From Nostoc linckia FACHB-104 (GTDB lineage: Bacteria > Cyanobacteriota > Cyanobacteriia > Cyanobacteriales > Nostocaceae), in assembly GCF_014696615.1 (NCBI RefSeq), contig NZ_JACJQJ010000001.1:186001-250000 (forward strand): a stretch of 64,000 bases of DNA, written 5' to 3'. This document shows, piece by piece, positions 45,628 to 55,074 of this stretch. A program made the translations under genes and the position numbers. The notes below the pieces were generated by a model, which ran no database searches, had not been told where the DNA came from, and saw nothing but the letters and a program-made list of their open reading frames with translations. How positions within the stretch are numbered: position 1 is the stretch's first letter; each line of letters begins with the position of its first letter.

Positions 45628-45958
45628 TTTGACTCTCATCAATCAATTTTGGATTTTGGTCGCATCGGTGCGATTCCCGCACAACTTAGATTTTAGATTT
45701 TAATTAGGATTCCATCCTCAATGGATGTAGCTTGAGAATTTGAGATTTGTTTTACCTACAACAGCTAAATATAAATACTCAAATTACATCTGTCTAAAAT
45801 CGGCAATCTAAAATTGCCAAAGCGCGGTTAAACCAAACTATGTCAGGTTATGTACGAGAAAACGGACAAGGGGGAAGGAATACAGGTTTTTCGCTTTTAC
45901 CCTTTCCTTTCCCCTTATCAAAATTGTTATGTTGATGTCCGCCAACCTACCAACCTCT
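45628..45958. other. 331-base gap between tatA and pth
   Basis: No gene seen. It contains AT-rich near-repeats of the type ATTTTAGATTTT (about 45688-45700) and GATTTTGGATTTTGG-like units beside pth. These look like degenerate short repeats rather than a regulatory element. Confidence 0.5.
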
Positions 45959-46219
45959 CTAGCTTTTAGCAGTGTCATGCTGCGCTGGCGCTGGTTCGAT
46001 TTGTTTGGGTTCAAGTTCCGCAGTAGTTTTTACAGCTTGTTCTATTTGTTCAGCTTCCCGCTTAAACTCACTTTGAAATTCATTTGAGGCTTCTTGAAAG
46101 CCTCGAATTGCTTTACCTAAGCTACGCCCAACCTCTGGAAGCTTTTTCGGCCCAAAGATTAACAGTGCTACTACAAAAATTACAGCCATTTCCGGTAAAC
46201 CAATACCAAAGATATTCAT
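45959..46219 (-). CDS. tatA: Twin-arginine translocase subunit TatA/E
   Basis: This 86-residue protein starts M-N-I-F-G-I-G-L-P-E, followed by one membrane helix (about 8-22), the F-G-P-K-K-L-P-E-V-G-R-S-L-G-K motif, an amphipathic helix and a polar tail rich in Glu, Gln and Pro. It forms the pore-side component of the Tat system that exports folded proteins across the plasma or thylakoid membrane. The layout tatA next to psbH and pth is familiar from cyanobacterial genomes. It could equally be labelled TatE; the two are not separable here. Confidence 0.93.
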   Translation of the reverse strand: MNIFGIGLPEMAVIFVVALLIFGPKKLPEVGRSLGKAIRGFQEASNEFQSEFKREAEQIEQAVKTTAELEPKQIEPAPAQHDTAKS

Positions 46220-46526
46220 GGATTTTTCCGATAAATTTACACGTCAAGCAAAACCACAAGAAGAATATTATCTTCCTATTTATATATGTTGGCAGAAGAA
46301 AGGCTCAAGGATAAAGTATCAAGGATGAAGTGAGAATTGGTACGCACTCGTAAGCAAACAATCAAGTCTTTCTTAATGCTTGACCCATCCTCCAATCACT
46401 AGCATAATTTCATACTTCAGCCTTCAGTTAGCTAATTTTTTCACTATTTAAATAATAAAAAAACCCGGATGAGCCGGGTGTCGCTGCGCTTATTCTATAA
46501 GCTCAAGAGCTTTAGCTTTGTCAAGA
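46220..46526. other. 307-base psbH-tatA intergenic region
   Basis: No gene seen. It holds the psbH terminator (46452-46479) and, nearer tatA, presumably the tatA promoter, for which I cannot point to a clear motif. Confidence 0.6.
46452..46479 (-). terminator. Factor-independent terminator of psbH
   Basis: Reading the minus strand, ACCCGG (46479-46474) pairs with CCGGGT (46468-46463) around a 5-base loop and is followed by a T-run (46462-46456). It lies about 50 bases past the psbH stop in the correct direction. Confidence 0.85.
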
Positions 46527-46730
46527 TTAACGGCCTACTGTGCGCCAATCTACAAATACATCCTGGATCAGGATGGTCTTGTTATAGACTTGTAGAATAA
46601 TCAGCAGAAAAACGAAGAATAATAGCATAAAAACAGCCATTACAGGTGTCGTTCCCCAACCCGGAGCAACTTTACCATACTCTGAGTTCAGGGGTCTCAA
46701 TATATCTCCCAACCTTGTCCTTTGTGCCAT
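46527..46730 (-). CDS. psbH: Photosystem II reaction centre protein H
   Basis: The 67-residue product ([18 protein letters not shown]) is a full-length cyanobacterial PsbH. It has a cytoplasmic N terminus, one membrane helix (about 28-50, [12 protein letters not shown]) and a short lumenal tail. It binds in photosystem II near CP47 and helps the QB site and assembly. An AGGTGA ribosome site stands just upstream. The gene is divergent from psbN and has its own terminator. Confidence 0.96.
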   Translation of the reverse strand: MAQRTRLGDILRPLNSEYGKVAPGWGTTPVMAVFMLLFFVFLLIILQVYNKTILIQDVFVDWRTVGR

Positions 46731-47178
46731 AGTTCACCTAAGATTACTTGCCAAAGCTTTTTTTTATGTTCTGTAATATTTTTTGACACTCACTTGATAA
46801 AAATCAAGTAATTCTTGGTTTTTCAAGGTTGCTTACTTTAATAGAACTTATCCAATTAAAGTTTAGTCACCTTATTTACGCCAGTCGCTTTAACTTTGGA
46901 AACCAAAGCAAGCATACTGACTACCAAGCATAAATTCCGACGTGCCCCGCCGTACTCGTACTAATGAGTTTTTGTGTTTGTTTGATTTCGTAAGCTACTC
47001 AATCGTAAGATTGATTGACGCAGTATTTCGACTGTGAAACACTTTTTGCGTTGCTTACTTATTCTTGATTACATTACAATAACATAATAGAGACTCTTTA
47101 AAACCTGCTTACATTTTTGAGCAGAACACTTAATTTACAGTCTTTTCAGGCAATTTTCTTATAACATATCCCGCAATT
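46731..47178. other. 448-base psbH-psbN divergent promoter region
   Basis: No gene seen. A small inverted repeat (CTTGAT / ATCAAG) lies near 46790-46806. A TATAAC element near 47160 may serve psbN as a -10 box. Neither is certain. Confidence 0.5.
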
Positions 47179-47310
47179 ATGGAACCAGCAATAGTTCTTA
47201 CCATTTCTGTCGCCGCCGCTGTTATTGCCATCACTGGCTGGGGAATCTATATATCATTTGGGCCTCCTAGTAAAGAATTAGCAGACCCTTATGAAGACCA
47301 TGAAGATTAA
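47179..47310 (+). CDS. psbN: PsbN, photosystem II assembly protein
   Basis: This 43-residue protein starts M-E-P-A-I-V-L-T-I-S, followed by one membrane helix (V-A-A-A-V-I-A-I-T-G-W-G-I-Y), the F-G-P-P-S-K-E-L segment and D-P-Y-E-D-H-E-D at the end. It is not a PSII subunit but assists assembly and repair from the stroma-side thylakoid membrane. It lies opposite psbH, as in cyanobacteria and chloroplasts. Its length and sequence are typical. Confidence 0.95.
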   Translation: MEPAIVLTISVAAAVIAITGWGIYISFGPPSKELADPYEDHED

Positions 47311-47420
47311 CTAAAGGCTAAAGGCTCAAGTCTAAAATTATCCTACAAATAAAGGAATGAAGCATGAAGATTGAAAAAACTCTTCATACTTAATCCTTGA
47401 TAGACTAGAGATTTGGAAAA

Positions 47421-50400
47421 TCAGGGATCATTCCCTGGTTTCATCCTAAAACTAGCAATTTTCCAAGGCTGTATATTTAAAATTTCTTGCTCAGATGAGA
47501 ATTTCGTAGTTATAGAACGCTCCAATAAATCTACAGCATCTCCTAAAATTAAACCGAGATCACTTTGCAAAGATAACTTGGCTGCGTCTCCGTGACATTC
47601 ATAACAACGCATAATGAATTGCTGGGAATCGTCTTCAGCTTGCTTGAGTGTCATCAAGATTATATTATCAGCTGATAAATTCAGGAAACTCCTGGTGTGA
47701 GGAGTGCTGAGGAGCCACTGCGTTGCGGGGGTTCCCCCCGTTGTAGCAAGTGGCGTTGCTGAGTGCTGAGTTGTGAGTGGGTGAATAATTACTTGGAGTG
47801 GGATGTTCAACTCATAGCCACGTTTGACAGTTTGGGCGGACTCCCAAGTACCAGCATGAGGGTATAAAGCATAGGTAAATTCGTGAAAACCTCTGTCTGC
47901 TTCAGGATTTGGCCAGTTAGGGCTGCGTAATAGCGTCAGGCGTAATTGATTCGGTTGGCTGTCGTAACCGTATTTACAATCATTCAGCAAACTGACACCG
48001 TAAGAATTTGGGTTTGGGGAATTTTCTGGTGTCGCTTCCTCAGTTAAATCAGCCCACCGTAAAGCCGGAACTTCCCACTTAGCTTTTTCTGCAGGGGTTT
48101 GTGGTTTAGTTGTGCGGCGAATTGCACCACAGGGAATTTCATAGGTAGCAAAATCTGCTTCGAGGTTGAGAGGGAAAGCTGCTTTTACCAACACATGATT
48201 TTCTTGCCAATTTACAGTTGTGGCAATTTTGAGTATAGGTTCTCCCACCGACAATATATAGTCTTGGCAAAATTCTGAGTTACCCAACTGGCGCAACACT
48301 CGCAAGCGACTTTGTACTGCACCTTTTTCTAGCCACTCAATTGATTTGAGAGTAGTTGGCGGTAGGGGATGTTGGGCATAATTGGGGTCGATATTCCAAG
48401 CATCCCAATATTGTCCGCTATCTTGAAAAGCTTGCAGTTGATTACCTGCACCACTTAAGACTTCCCGTTGTTGAGTCTTGTCAAACACACTAGATAAATC
48501 TCCTGTGTTGGAGTTCACAGTAACTCGCAGGAATTCATTTTCCAAAACCCAGTCAGATGTAAGTTGCGGTGAAGATGGAAGGGAGGAAGTAGGGACAAGC
48601 CAAAATAGACGATAGCCGACGGATGGAATATCGCTGGCGAAAAATAGCAGAGTCGATGATTCACTAATTTGTGATGGTACTTCCTTTCCAGCAACATCGT
48701 ACACTTGCCATTGTTGGTTAGCTGTTTCTGTTTTGGGTAAGCTGACAGAAACTACCTCAGAACGTTGCCAATTTAAGGAATTGAACACCACAACAGGCAA
48801 ACTATTTGGTTGTGGTGGTTGTGGTAGGTTAATGTGAGATGCGATCGCTAATAATGATTCTTGTAATATCTTTGTTCCTACTTCTTCCACTTGTTGCCAT
48901 TGCGGTAGAGCATCCAGATAAACTTGAGTAATGGAAGAACCAGGCAAAATATCGTGAAACTGCTGAAATAATACCTGTTTCCATGCTGTCTCTATTTCTG
49001 CTTTGGGATATTCCACGCCACAGCTAATATTTGCCAAACTCGCAAATAATTCAGCTTGGTACAATAAGCCTTCACAACGCCGATTCCAACGTTTTTGATC
49101 CCCGTGGGTAGTGTAACAACCGCGATGGAATTCTAAGTAAAGTTCATCTTCCCAGATGGGGTGGGGGGATGAGGGAGATGAGGGGGATGAGGGAGGGTTT
49201 TGATGTAGAGTTTCTCGGATTTGCTGGAGATATTTTTCTGCGGTAGTAAATTCTAAATCGGGGAAGAAGGGTGAAGTTTGCCAGCGTTGGGCAGTTTCTA
49301 ACATATCACGGGTAGGGCCGCCGCCATGATCGCCTACACCGGGAAGCCAAAGGGCATCTTTTAGCCCAGTTTTAGTTTCCCATTCATAGACATAATTTGC
49401 CATCTTCACCGGGTCGATACCTTCGCCAATAGCTGCAGACATCAGACTAAATACTTCACTACCGTCAGGCGATCGCCACCAAAAAGCCCCATAATCAAAT
49501 TTAGTAGTATCGTTCCACTGCAACTTTTGAGTAACAAAATATTCCACCCCAGCGTTAACGAAAAACTGTGGTAAAGTTGCACAGAAACCAAAACTGTCAG
49601 GAACCCAAACGATAGGCGACAGCTTACCAAACTTCTCTTCTATATAGCGTTGACCATACAATAGCTGACGCACAATGGATTCACCAGCAATTAAATTTAA
49701 GTCTGGTTCCACCCATGTAGCACCGATAACTTCCCAACGTCCAGCTGCTACAGCTTGTTGAATTGCTTTAAATAAATCGGGGCGATGTTCTTCAATCCAA
49801 GCATACAGCGCTGGTGTGGAATGGCAGTAAATTAACTCCGGAAAATCTGCTTGTAACTTTAGCGCCGATTCAAAAGTGTGCTGTGCTGCATTCCAAGTTT
49901 CACTGACAGGCCATAGCCATGCTAAATCTAAGTGAGCATGACCCAATAAATAAATTTTAGATTTTGAACCGCCGATGAACGCTGATGAACGCAGATAATC
50001 TTGGAGATGATGACGCAGTTTAGCGAGGATATTTTCCCACTCTTGTTTCTCTACCTCTGTGTTCTCTGCGCCTCTGCGGTTCGTTATCTCCCCTAATAAC
50101 CCCGCTAAAACCTCTAACTGTTCTGGCGCAAAGCGTTCCAAATAAAGCTGTACCACAGCCAACTCATTAGCGACAAAACCCGCATCCGGACGATTATAAT
50201 CAGGAGATTCGTAAACAAGGAGCGATCGCACTAACGCACCATTATCATGTCCCGGACTCACCAGCCGCAAAGCCACAATAAATTCTTCACCTGGCGTTAC
50301 CCCCTGACTCAACAACACTCTCGGGGAACAATCAAATAAATCTCCCTCCAGTACTAACTTCCCATTTACATAAATCTCAGCAGCATCTGCCCACCAAAGC

Positions 50401-50693
50401 AATGCTAACCGCAAAGATAACCCAGCTAAGGGATAACCCTGTAAATCTTGGGGAACTACTAACTTTTGCGCCAACCACAAAACTTGCTTTCCGGTTGTCC
50501 AAGCAATATGGTCTTTAGCGTTTAGCTGCACGGGGTTCCATCTAGACAAGTTCGATGCAGTAACCTCAGTAATATCACAGTCAGACTCCTGGTATAGCCA
50601 GGTAGACTGAAGATTTACTTGACAACAAGAGCGTAATTGCTCAATTGCCTCAGAGATTAATTTAGTATGAGATTCAGTTACTGGTGGGGTCAT
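47421..50693 (-). CDS. GH38 alpha-mannosidase with in-frame repeat insertions
   Basis: From the ATG at 50693 the product has 1090 residues (a TTG at 50771 would add 26). Order: N-terminal beta domain; catalytic GH38 domain with zinc-binding H252, H254 and D256 (H-A-H-L-D-L-A-W-L-W) and nucleophile D366 (W-V-P-D-S-F-G); three-helix middle domain; C-terminal beta domains. It should hydrolyse alpha-mannosides in the cytoplasm. Four stretches of repeat DNA lie in frame: 50050-50087, 49967-50000, 49169-49197 and 47702-47770. They encode low-complexity linkers such as N-R-R-G-A-E-N-T-E and P-S-S-P-S-S-P, all outside recognisable catalytic motifs. Confidence 0.9.
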   Translation of the reverse strand: MTPPVTESHTKLISEAIEQLRSCCQVNLQSTWLYQESDCDITEVTASNLSRWNPVQLNAKDHIAWTTGKQVLWLAQKLVVPQDLQGYPLAGLSLRLALLWWADAAEIYVNGKLVLEGDLFDCSPRVLLSQGVTPGEEFIVALRLVSPGHDNGALVRSLLVYESPDYNRPDAGFVANELAVVQLYLERFAPEQLEVLAGLLGEITNRRGAENTEVEKQEWENILAKLRHHLQDYLRSSAFIGGSKSKIYLLGHAHLDLAWLWPVSETWNAAQHTFESALKLQADFPELIYCHSTPALYAWIEEHRPDLFKAIQQAVAAGRWEVIGATWVEPDLNLIAGESIVRQLLYGQRYIEEKFGKLSPIVWVPDSFGFCATLPQFFVNAGVEYFVTQKLQWNDTTKFDYGAFWWRSPDGSEVFSLMSAAIGEGIDPVKMANYVYEWETKTGLKDALWLPGVGDHGGGPTRDMLETAQRWQTSPFFPDLEFTTAEKYLQQIRETLHQNPPSSPSSPSSPHPIWEDELYLEFHRGCYTTHGDQKRWNRRCEGLLYQAELFASLANISCGVEYPKAEIETAWKQVLFQQFHDILPGSSITQVYLDALPQWQQVEEVGTKILQESLLAIASHINLPQPPQPNSLPVVVFNSLNWQRSEVVSVSLPKTETANQQWQVYDVAGKEVPSQISESSTLLFFASDIPSVGYRLFWLVPTSSLPSSPQLTSDWVLENEFLRVTVNSNTGDLSSVFDKTQQREVLSGAGNQLQAFQDSGQYWDAWNIDPNYAQHPLPPTTLKSIEWLEKGAVQSRLRVLRQLGNSEFCQDYILSVGEPILKIATTVNWQENHVLVKAAFPLNLEADFATYEIPCGAIRRTTKPQTPAEKAKWEVPALRWADLTEEATPENSPNPNSYGVSLLNDCKYGYDSQPNQLRLTLLRSPNWPNPEADRGFHEFTYALYPHAGTWESAQTVKRGYELNIPLQVIIHPLTTQHSATPLATTGGTPATQWLLSTPHTRSFLNLSADNIILMTLKQAEDDSQQFIMRCYECHGDAAKLSLQSDLGLILGDAVDLLERSITTKFSSEQEILNIQPWKIASFRMKPGNDP
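47702..47770. repeat. Palindromic repeat nested in a GAGTGCTGAG repeat, inside GH38
   Basis: GAGTGCTGAG occurs at 47702-47711 and 47761-47770. Between them a palindrome has arms 47714-47719 (GCCACT) and 47749-47754 (AGTGGC) and an inner GC-rich stem 47726-47731 with 47735-47740. It encodes an in-frame Thr/Ala/Gly/Pro-rich linker. Confidence 0.82.
49169..49197. repeat. GATGAGGGA-type repeat inside GH38
   Basis: Three imperfect 9-base units. Read on the minus strand it is the CTCCCTCAT unit also found at 38949-38980. It encodes P-S-S-P-S-S-P-S-S-P in frame. Confidence 0.85.
49967..50000. repeat. GATGAACGC direct repeat inside GH38
   Basis: Two GATGAACGC units (from 49974 and 49984) followed by AGATAAT, a pattern I know as a dispersed cyanobacterial repeat. 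It encodes R-S-S-A-F-I-G-G-S-K just before the catalytic domain. Confidence 0.75.
50050..50087. repeat. CTCTGCG-type dispersed repeat inside GH38
   Basis: The stretch with CTCTGTG, CTCTGCG and CTCTGCGG units matches a dispersed repeat common in Nostocales genomes. On the minus strand it encodes N-R-R-G-A-E-N-T-E-V-E-K in frame. Confidence 0.78.
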
Positions 50694-50798
50694 ATTTTGG
50701 CTAAAATCAGGGCACTGACTATAATTAACAGTTTCTCTTTTTGGCTGTGCTGTGGGAGTCTCGTAACTCAATCAAGCTCTAACTAACAAATCACTACC

Positions 50799-52454
50799 AT
50801 GTCTTCCGGTTCCTCTGGTCGTTATCAAAGCAGAATTTTTAACTTCGTCCACCAGCAATCTCGGCGGTTGACAGAACAGTTGGAACACACCATTCGGTAT
50901 GTACAAGTTGCTACAAAATGGGGTGTTGAGCTAATACTTTACCCGATATACCTGCTGTTGCAGCCAGATCAATCATCAGAGAGAACTCTGTCTAGTAAAG
51001 AACCGCCAACAAGGTTACAGTTAGAAGCCGAAACTCCTCCACCTGCTGACACCCCCATTCAGAATGTACTAGAGACTGTCAAAAATTTGCCATTTACAGA
51101 AACTACAACCACACCCTCAAATAGTATATCTACAGTTAAAAAACCCTTAGTTTTTTTAGAATCTTTGTGGTTGCAATTTTTACCCGAGTTACCAAGCAAT
51201 AACTCGACTCTTTCGCAATCATTGACTATTTTAGATAATCCGGCAGGCAGTCTCAACCCCTCACCGCAATATCAAATGGTGCAGGGAATTGCGACAAATT
51301 TAGAAAATCGCAATTTATTACTTATTACTACCGATAATGAAACTTTAGATATTTTAACCTCGCAACAGCAAGCAAAATTAGAAAATTTAATCATTAATGA
51401 AATTGCTAACTATTGGCGTGCTTGGCGCTTATTAGAAGCGAAAAAAGAAGCTAATTTTTTACCAGAAATTGAACGATTATTAACAAAGCTAACTGGTGGT
51501 AAACCAGAAGAAACACCAGTTTTGGCTCCTGGCGATGTAATTGAAGAGGTAATAGAACCAGAAGCTTTACCAAGTGCCCCAACAGCGTTAGCATTTTTAG
51601 ATAAAGTTATTGCCAATTGGGAATCAAATATTGTAGTACCAATGCAACAACGTAGCCAAGGAATTATTCGAGTTGCTCAGACTCAATTTAATATCTTTCT
51701 TTATGGTAAAGAACAACTAGCAGCTAGAGGACAATTAATAGTCTCGGCTGATAGTCTAGAAACTCAAACGCCAAATATTCCCGCTTTGATAGCGGCGGCG
51801 GTAAATTACTTTTTTGGTATTGGTAGCGATCAAAAACTGGGTAATAAAGAAACGAGAAATCAACTTCCCGGCAAAAAATTCCCCCATCTTCCTACTAAAT
51901 CGCTTAAAAATAATCCAGTAGTAAATAAGGTTTCTACCCCAGACCCTTGGTTGACGTGGGATGATTTATTTGGTGAGTCTGAAACTGCTGTAGTTAATCC
52001 AGATAAAGCATCTGCGGAACTAAATCCTGCTTTACCAGCCAATCCATCAGCAATACCTGCTATACCAAAAAATTTAGTTAAGAGTTATCAAAACTTTTTA
52101 CAACAACCACAAAAAGATGCTGGTTTAGTACAACAGAAAAAAACTCCTCGTAATCTTACTTCTACTAACAAAAAATCCAGCAAAGTTACTGCTAGTAAGC
52201 GAACTCCTGCTTCTATTTCTCAACCTAAAACTCAAACTACCAGTGTTAGTCAAAAAGGTGTAATTTCTCAGCATCAAAAAACTACTCAAGTTGAGGCGCA
52301 GCCAGATTGGATAGAAACTAAAGCCACCCTAGTTGAATATGAAAAGCACATTTTAGAGAAGATTCTAGAATGGCTTGATACTATTATGCTGTGGTTAGAA
52401 GAAATAGCTTTAAACCTGATTAGTTTTTTAAAAGGTTTATTGCGAATTAAATAA
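50799..52454 (+). CDS. Conserved cyanobacterial hypothetical protein
   Basis: I do not recognise a named domain in this 551-residue protein. The N-terminal part (about 10-60) is amphipathic with a hydrophobic stretch (G-V-E-L-I-L-Y-P-I-Y-L-L-L) that may touch the membrane. The middle (about 110-340) is a mixed alpha/beta region, 350-500 is Lys/Pro/Ser/Thr-rich and probably disordered, and the C terminus has an amphipathic helix (I-L-E-W-L-D-T-I-M-L-W-L-E-E) followed by hydrophobic residues. It starts 105 bases from the divergent mannosidase. A membrane-associated role is only inferred. Confidence 0.75.
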   Translation: MSSGSSGRYQSRIFNFVHQQSRRLTEQLEHTIRYVQVATKWGVELILYPIYLLLQPDQSSERTLSSKEPPTRLQLEAETPPPADTPIQNVLETVKNLPFTETTTTPSNSISTVKKPLVFLESLWLQFLPELPSNNSTLSQSLTILDNPAGSLNPSPQYQMVQGIATNLENRNLLLITTDNETLDILTSQQQAKLENLIINEIANYWRAWRLLEAKKEANFLPEIERLLTKLTGGKPEETPVLAPGDVIEEVIEPEALPSAPTALAFLDKVIANWESNIVVPMQQRSQGIIRVAQTQFNIFLYGKEQLAARGQLIVSADSLETQTPNIPALIAAAVNYFFGIGSDQKLGNKETRNQLPGKKFPHLPTKSLKNNPVVNKVSTPDPWLTWDDLFGESETAVVNPDKASAELNPALPANPSAIPAIPKNLVKSYQNFLQQPQKDAGLVQQKKTPRNLTSTNKKSSKVTASKRTPASISQPKTQTTSVSQKGVISQHQKTTQVEAQPDWIETKATLVEYEKHILEKILEWLDTIMLWLEEIALNLISFLKGLLRIK

Positions 52455-52665
52455 TTTTCCCTCAAGAACTGCTTTAATCACTTCTTACAGTGCAGGACGT
52501 AAGCGATCATAGCCAAACCGACCTACTTAACTGCGATTTTATCCCCCCAGATTTTCAGGCGTTTCTGTCTATGGATGGGGGTATGAAATAGCTAGGAGGA
52601 AATATGGTTAGTATTTGGGGGAATAGAATCACCCAACAAAGCCCAATCCTTAGTCCTTAGCTCAA

Positions 52666-53247
52666 ATGGCAAGTAATATGCAAACCGAAACAGAAGCGCG
52701 ATCGCTCGCACCAGCAGTTCAAGGAATCGCTAATACTCTTCGCCTCACAGGCTGGCTTACCTTCTGGGTACAGTTGGGATTAGCTGTGGTTTCTGGCTTA
52801 TCTTTGTTGTTTGCGGCGACTGGCCGCGGCTTTAGCGATCAACCAAATGCAGGTCTTGGGGTGGGCATATTTTGGGCCGCATCTGCAATTATTGTGTTGT
52901 TATTCAGCGTTTATTGGAATTTTCGTTACACTCGCATAGGTAAACGTTTAGGAAATCCTAATCCATCTCTACATCCCAGCAAAGCAGATACAGTCAGTGC
53001 AATTCGCCTAGGAATTATCGCCGCTTTAATCGGTATACTTTTAAGCCTCTTGGGTGCAGGTGCAACTTTAGGAGTATTAGTAGCAAAATCTATCTCCCAA
53101 CCTCCAGGGGTTGCATTCACCGACCCTGATAAAATTATTCGCGCGCTTGATGTATTTGTAGCAGTAGCAAACATCAACGGAATAGCGGCTCACTTTGTCG
53201 GTGCTGTCGCTTCGCTATGGCTATTAGAGCGAGTGCATCAACACTAG
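52666..53247 (+). CDS. DUF3611 / Tic21-like membrane protein
   Basis: The 193-residue protein has four hydrophobic segments (about 30-52, 65-87, 110-138 and 160-185) and the L-R-L-T-G-W-L-T-F-W-V-Q-L pattern at its start. This matches DUF3611, the cyanobacterial counterpart of chloroplast Tic21/PIC1. The plant protein has been linked to protein import and to iron transport; the bacterial role is unclear. The start may be the ATG at 52666 or at 52678. It sits alone between a hypothetical gene and a minus-strand phosphatase. Confidence 0.87.
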   Translation: MASNMQTETEARSLAPAVQGIANTLRLTGWLTFWVQLGLAVVSGLSLLFAATGRGFSDQPNAGLGVGIFWAASAIIVLLFSVYWNFRYTRIGKRLGNPNPSLHPSKADTVSAIRLGIIAALIGILLSLLGAGATLGVLVAKSISQPPGVAFTDPDKIIRALDVFVAVANINGIAAHFVGAVASLWLLERVHQH

Positions 53248-53279
53248 TAACGCTGAGCGGAATTCGCCAGAAGGGTTGA

Positions 53280-54671
53280 CTATTCTATTTGTAAAACAAC
53301 CAAAGTCATGTCATCGGTATTTTGTTTTTCATCACCGATGAATTGTTGAACTTGGTCGAACAAGTAATCAACTATTTCTTCTGGCCCATCGCAATACCGA
53401 CAAGCAGCGCTGAAGGAAGCAACGAAGTTTTCTTCATCGAAGCGATCGCCTCCGGCTGCAGCGGCATCTGTTAAGCCATCTGTATAGTAAATAATTGTAT
53501 CCCCAGGTTCTAGTTGTGCCTGGGCATCTTCATATTGGCTATTGGCATCTAAACCAATCAGCATCCCCAAGGTATCTAACCGAGTTACAGTTTTTGTAGC
53601 TGCGTGCCACCATAAAGGTGGATTATGTGCCGCATTACTGTAAGACAAAATTCTGGTGTGGGGATTATATTCTGAATAAAATAGTGTCACGAATCGGTGC
53701 GAATTTTCTAAATCCGCATACATAACTCTATTTAAGTTTTGCAAGATCCGTGATGGAGAATTACCGTGTAATACTTCTCCCCTCAGCATTCCTCGCATCA
53801 TCGTCATAATTAGGCCTGCGGGGACTCCTTTACCCATCACATCCCCAATTACTAAACCCCAAGAACCAGTTTCTAAACCATTTTTATTATTTAAATTAAT
53901 TTGATTTTGATTGGTAGGAATAAAGTCGTAGTAATCTCCGCCTACACGATTAGCTGGTTTACAACGTGCAGCTAAGGCTGCACCAGGAATTGAGGGACAT
54001 TGGCGTGGTAGCAGTCGGCGTTGAATTTCTGCACCAATTTCTAATTCTTGATCTAAACGTTCTTTCTTTCTCAGTTCCACTGCTAGTTCATCGTTTTCAA
54101 TGGCTACAGCAGTTTGATCAGCTACTAGCCGGACTAACTTTTGTCTAGTTTCTGTCCAACTATATTCAGGATCGCGGCTTAAAACATAAAGCCATCCCCG
54201 TTCTGTATGTTTTACTAAAATTGCTGTGCCAAATATTTGCACATCTGGCCCCAAATAACGGTGCATTTGATCGTCTAAAATTCCCGTGGCGGTTGTTAGT
54301 GGGGCGCTATTTTGTAAAAGTGTGATTTGACTAGTAGCTGTTTCTAAGGCTTTACGAATATTGCGACGTTGTCCGCTGTCTTGCCAGTGTAGTTGTTCTA
54401 ATCTGACTTGACCATTTGGTTTATAAAGAAATAGGGCGCTGCCATCCCCATCTGTAACTCTGGTTGCCATCAGCGGTATCAATTCCAAAAATTGATTCAA
54501 ATTATTAAAGCTTCTGAGGGCAAATCCTAAAGAACTTAACAAATCCTGAATTTTGTTCTGTTCACGGTGCAGCCTTGCCACGAGTTCTTTCAATGCGACA
54601 ACTGGAGTGACATCCGTCGTAGCACCATTATTACTATCAGTGGGTTGAGAGGGCAGTTGAGACACAATCAC
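53280..54671 (-). CDS. GAF-SpoIIE-type PP2C phosphatase
   Basis: A 463-residue protein starting at GTG (54671; GTG 54665 is an alternative). A GAF-like sensor region (about 60-200) is joined by a helix (E-L-R-K-K-E-R-L-D-Q-E-L-E) to a PP2C/SpoIIE domain. That domain has R-L-L-P, G-G-D-Y-Y-D-F, G-D-V-M-G-K-G-V-P-A and T-D-G-L-T-D-A, containing the metal-binding aspartates. Relatives such as RsbU dephosphorylate anti-anti-sigma proteins, so it probably regulates a partner-switching pathway. No anti-sigma gene is adjacent. The stop lies 32 bases from the convergent DUF3611 gene. Confidence 0.9.
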   Translation of the reverse strand: MIVSQLPSQPTDSNNGATTDVTPVVALKELVARLHREQNKIQDLLSSLGFALRSFNNLNQFLELIPLMATRVTDGDGSALFLYKPNGQVRLEQLHWQDSGQRRNIRKALETATSQITLLQNSAPLTTATGILDDQMHRYLGPDVQIFGTAILVKHTERGWLYVLSRDPEYSWTETRQKLVRLVADQTAVAIENDELAVELRKKERLDQELEIGAEIQRRLLPRQCPSIPGAALAARCKPANRVGGDYYDFIPTNQNQINLNNKNGLETGSWGLVIGDVMGKGVPAGLIMTMMRGMLRGEVLHGNSPSRILQNLNRVMYADLENSHRFVTLFYSEYNPHTRILSYSNAAHNPPLWWHAATKTVTRLDTLGMLIGLDANSQYEDAQAQLEPGDTIIYYTDGLTDAAAAGGDRFDEENFVASFSAACRYCDGPEEIVDYLFDQVQQFIGDEKQNTDDMTLVVLQIE

Positions 54672-55044
54672 AGGTATTATTACATTTTAATAAAGGCAAA
54701 CTTTTAGATTACTGATAAATCCTTTGGCTTTAGCATTGCTAAACCATATTGGGGCAAGATTTGTCATTTTAGCAAGAGTAGAAAGACGTAAGCTGTTAAT
54801 TATATAAGTATTGCATTTGCTGATTATATTTCTTCTGAAAGATAGTAATTATAACTAATGTAATTTTCTTCATAAACTACAACGTCAAACTCCGCAGTTT
54901 CCGGCAGACACTAGCAAAATTGTAATTTTTTCATAAGCTAATTACTTAGTTGTATATCTGGCAACAGAAAAATTCCTTTTAACAGAAATAATATATTACG
55001 TTACCAGTTGGATTTTGTGGGGGTGAGGGGTATCAGTCATGAGG

Positions 55045-55074
55045 GGTCTCGGGGTCTATCGATAGGTTGAGACC
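55045..55074. other. Nested hairpin in the 1.24-kb gap
   Basis: GGTCTC (55045-55050) pairs with GAGACC (55069-55074) and encloses a perfect 10-base palindrome CTATCGATAG (55056-55065). It may be part of a structured RNA or a protein-binding site. Confidence 0.4.

Noticed and set aside
45659-45690. Possible tRNA-like TpsiC segment (GGTGCGATTCCCGCAC)
   Set aside because: No acceptor, D or anticodon stems can be drawn around it; it looks like decayed repeat sequence.
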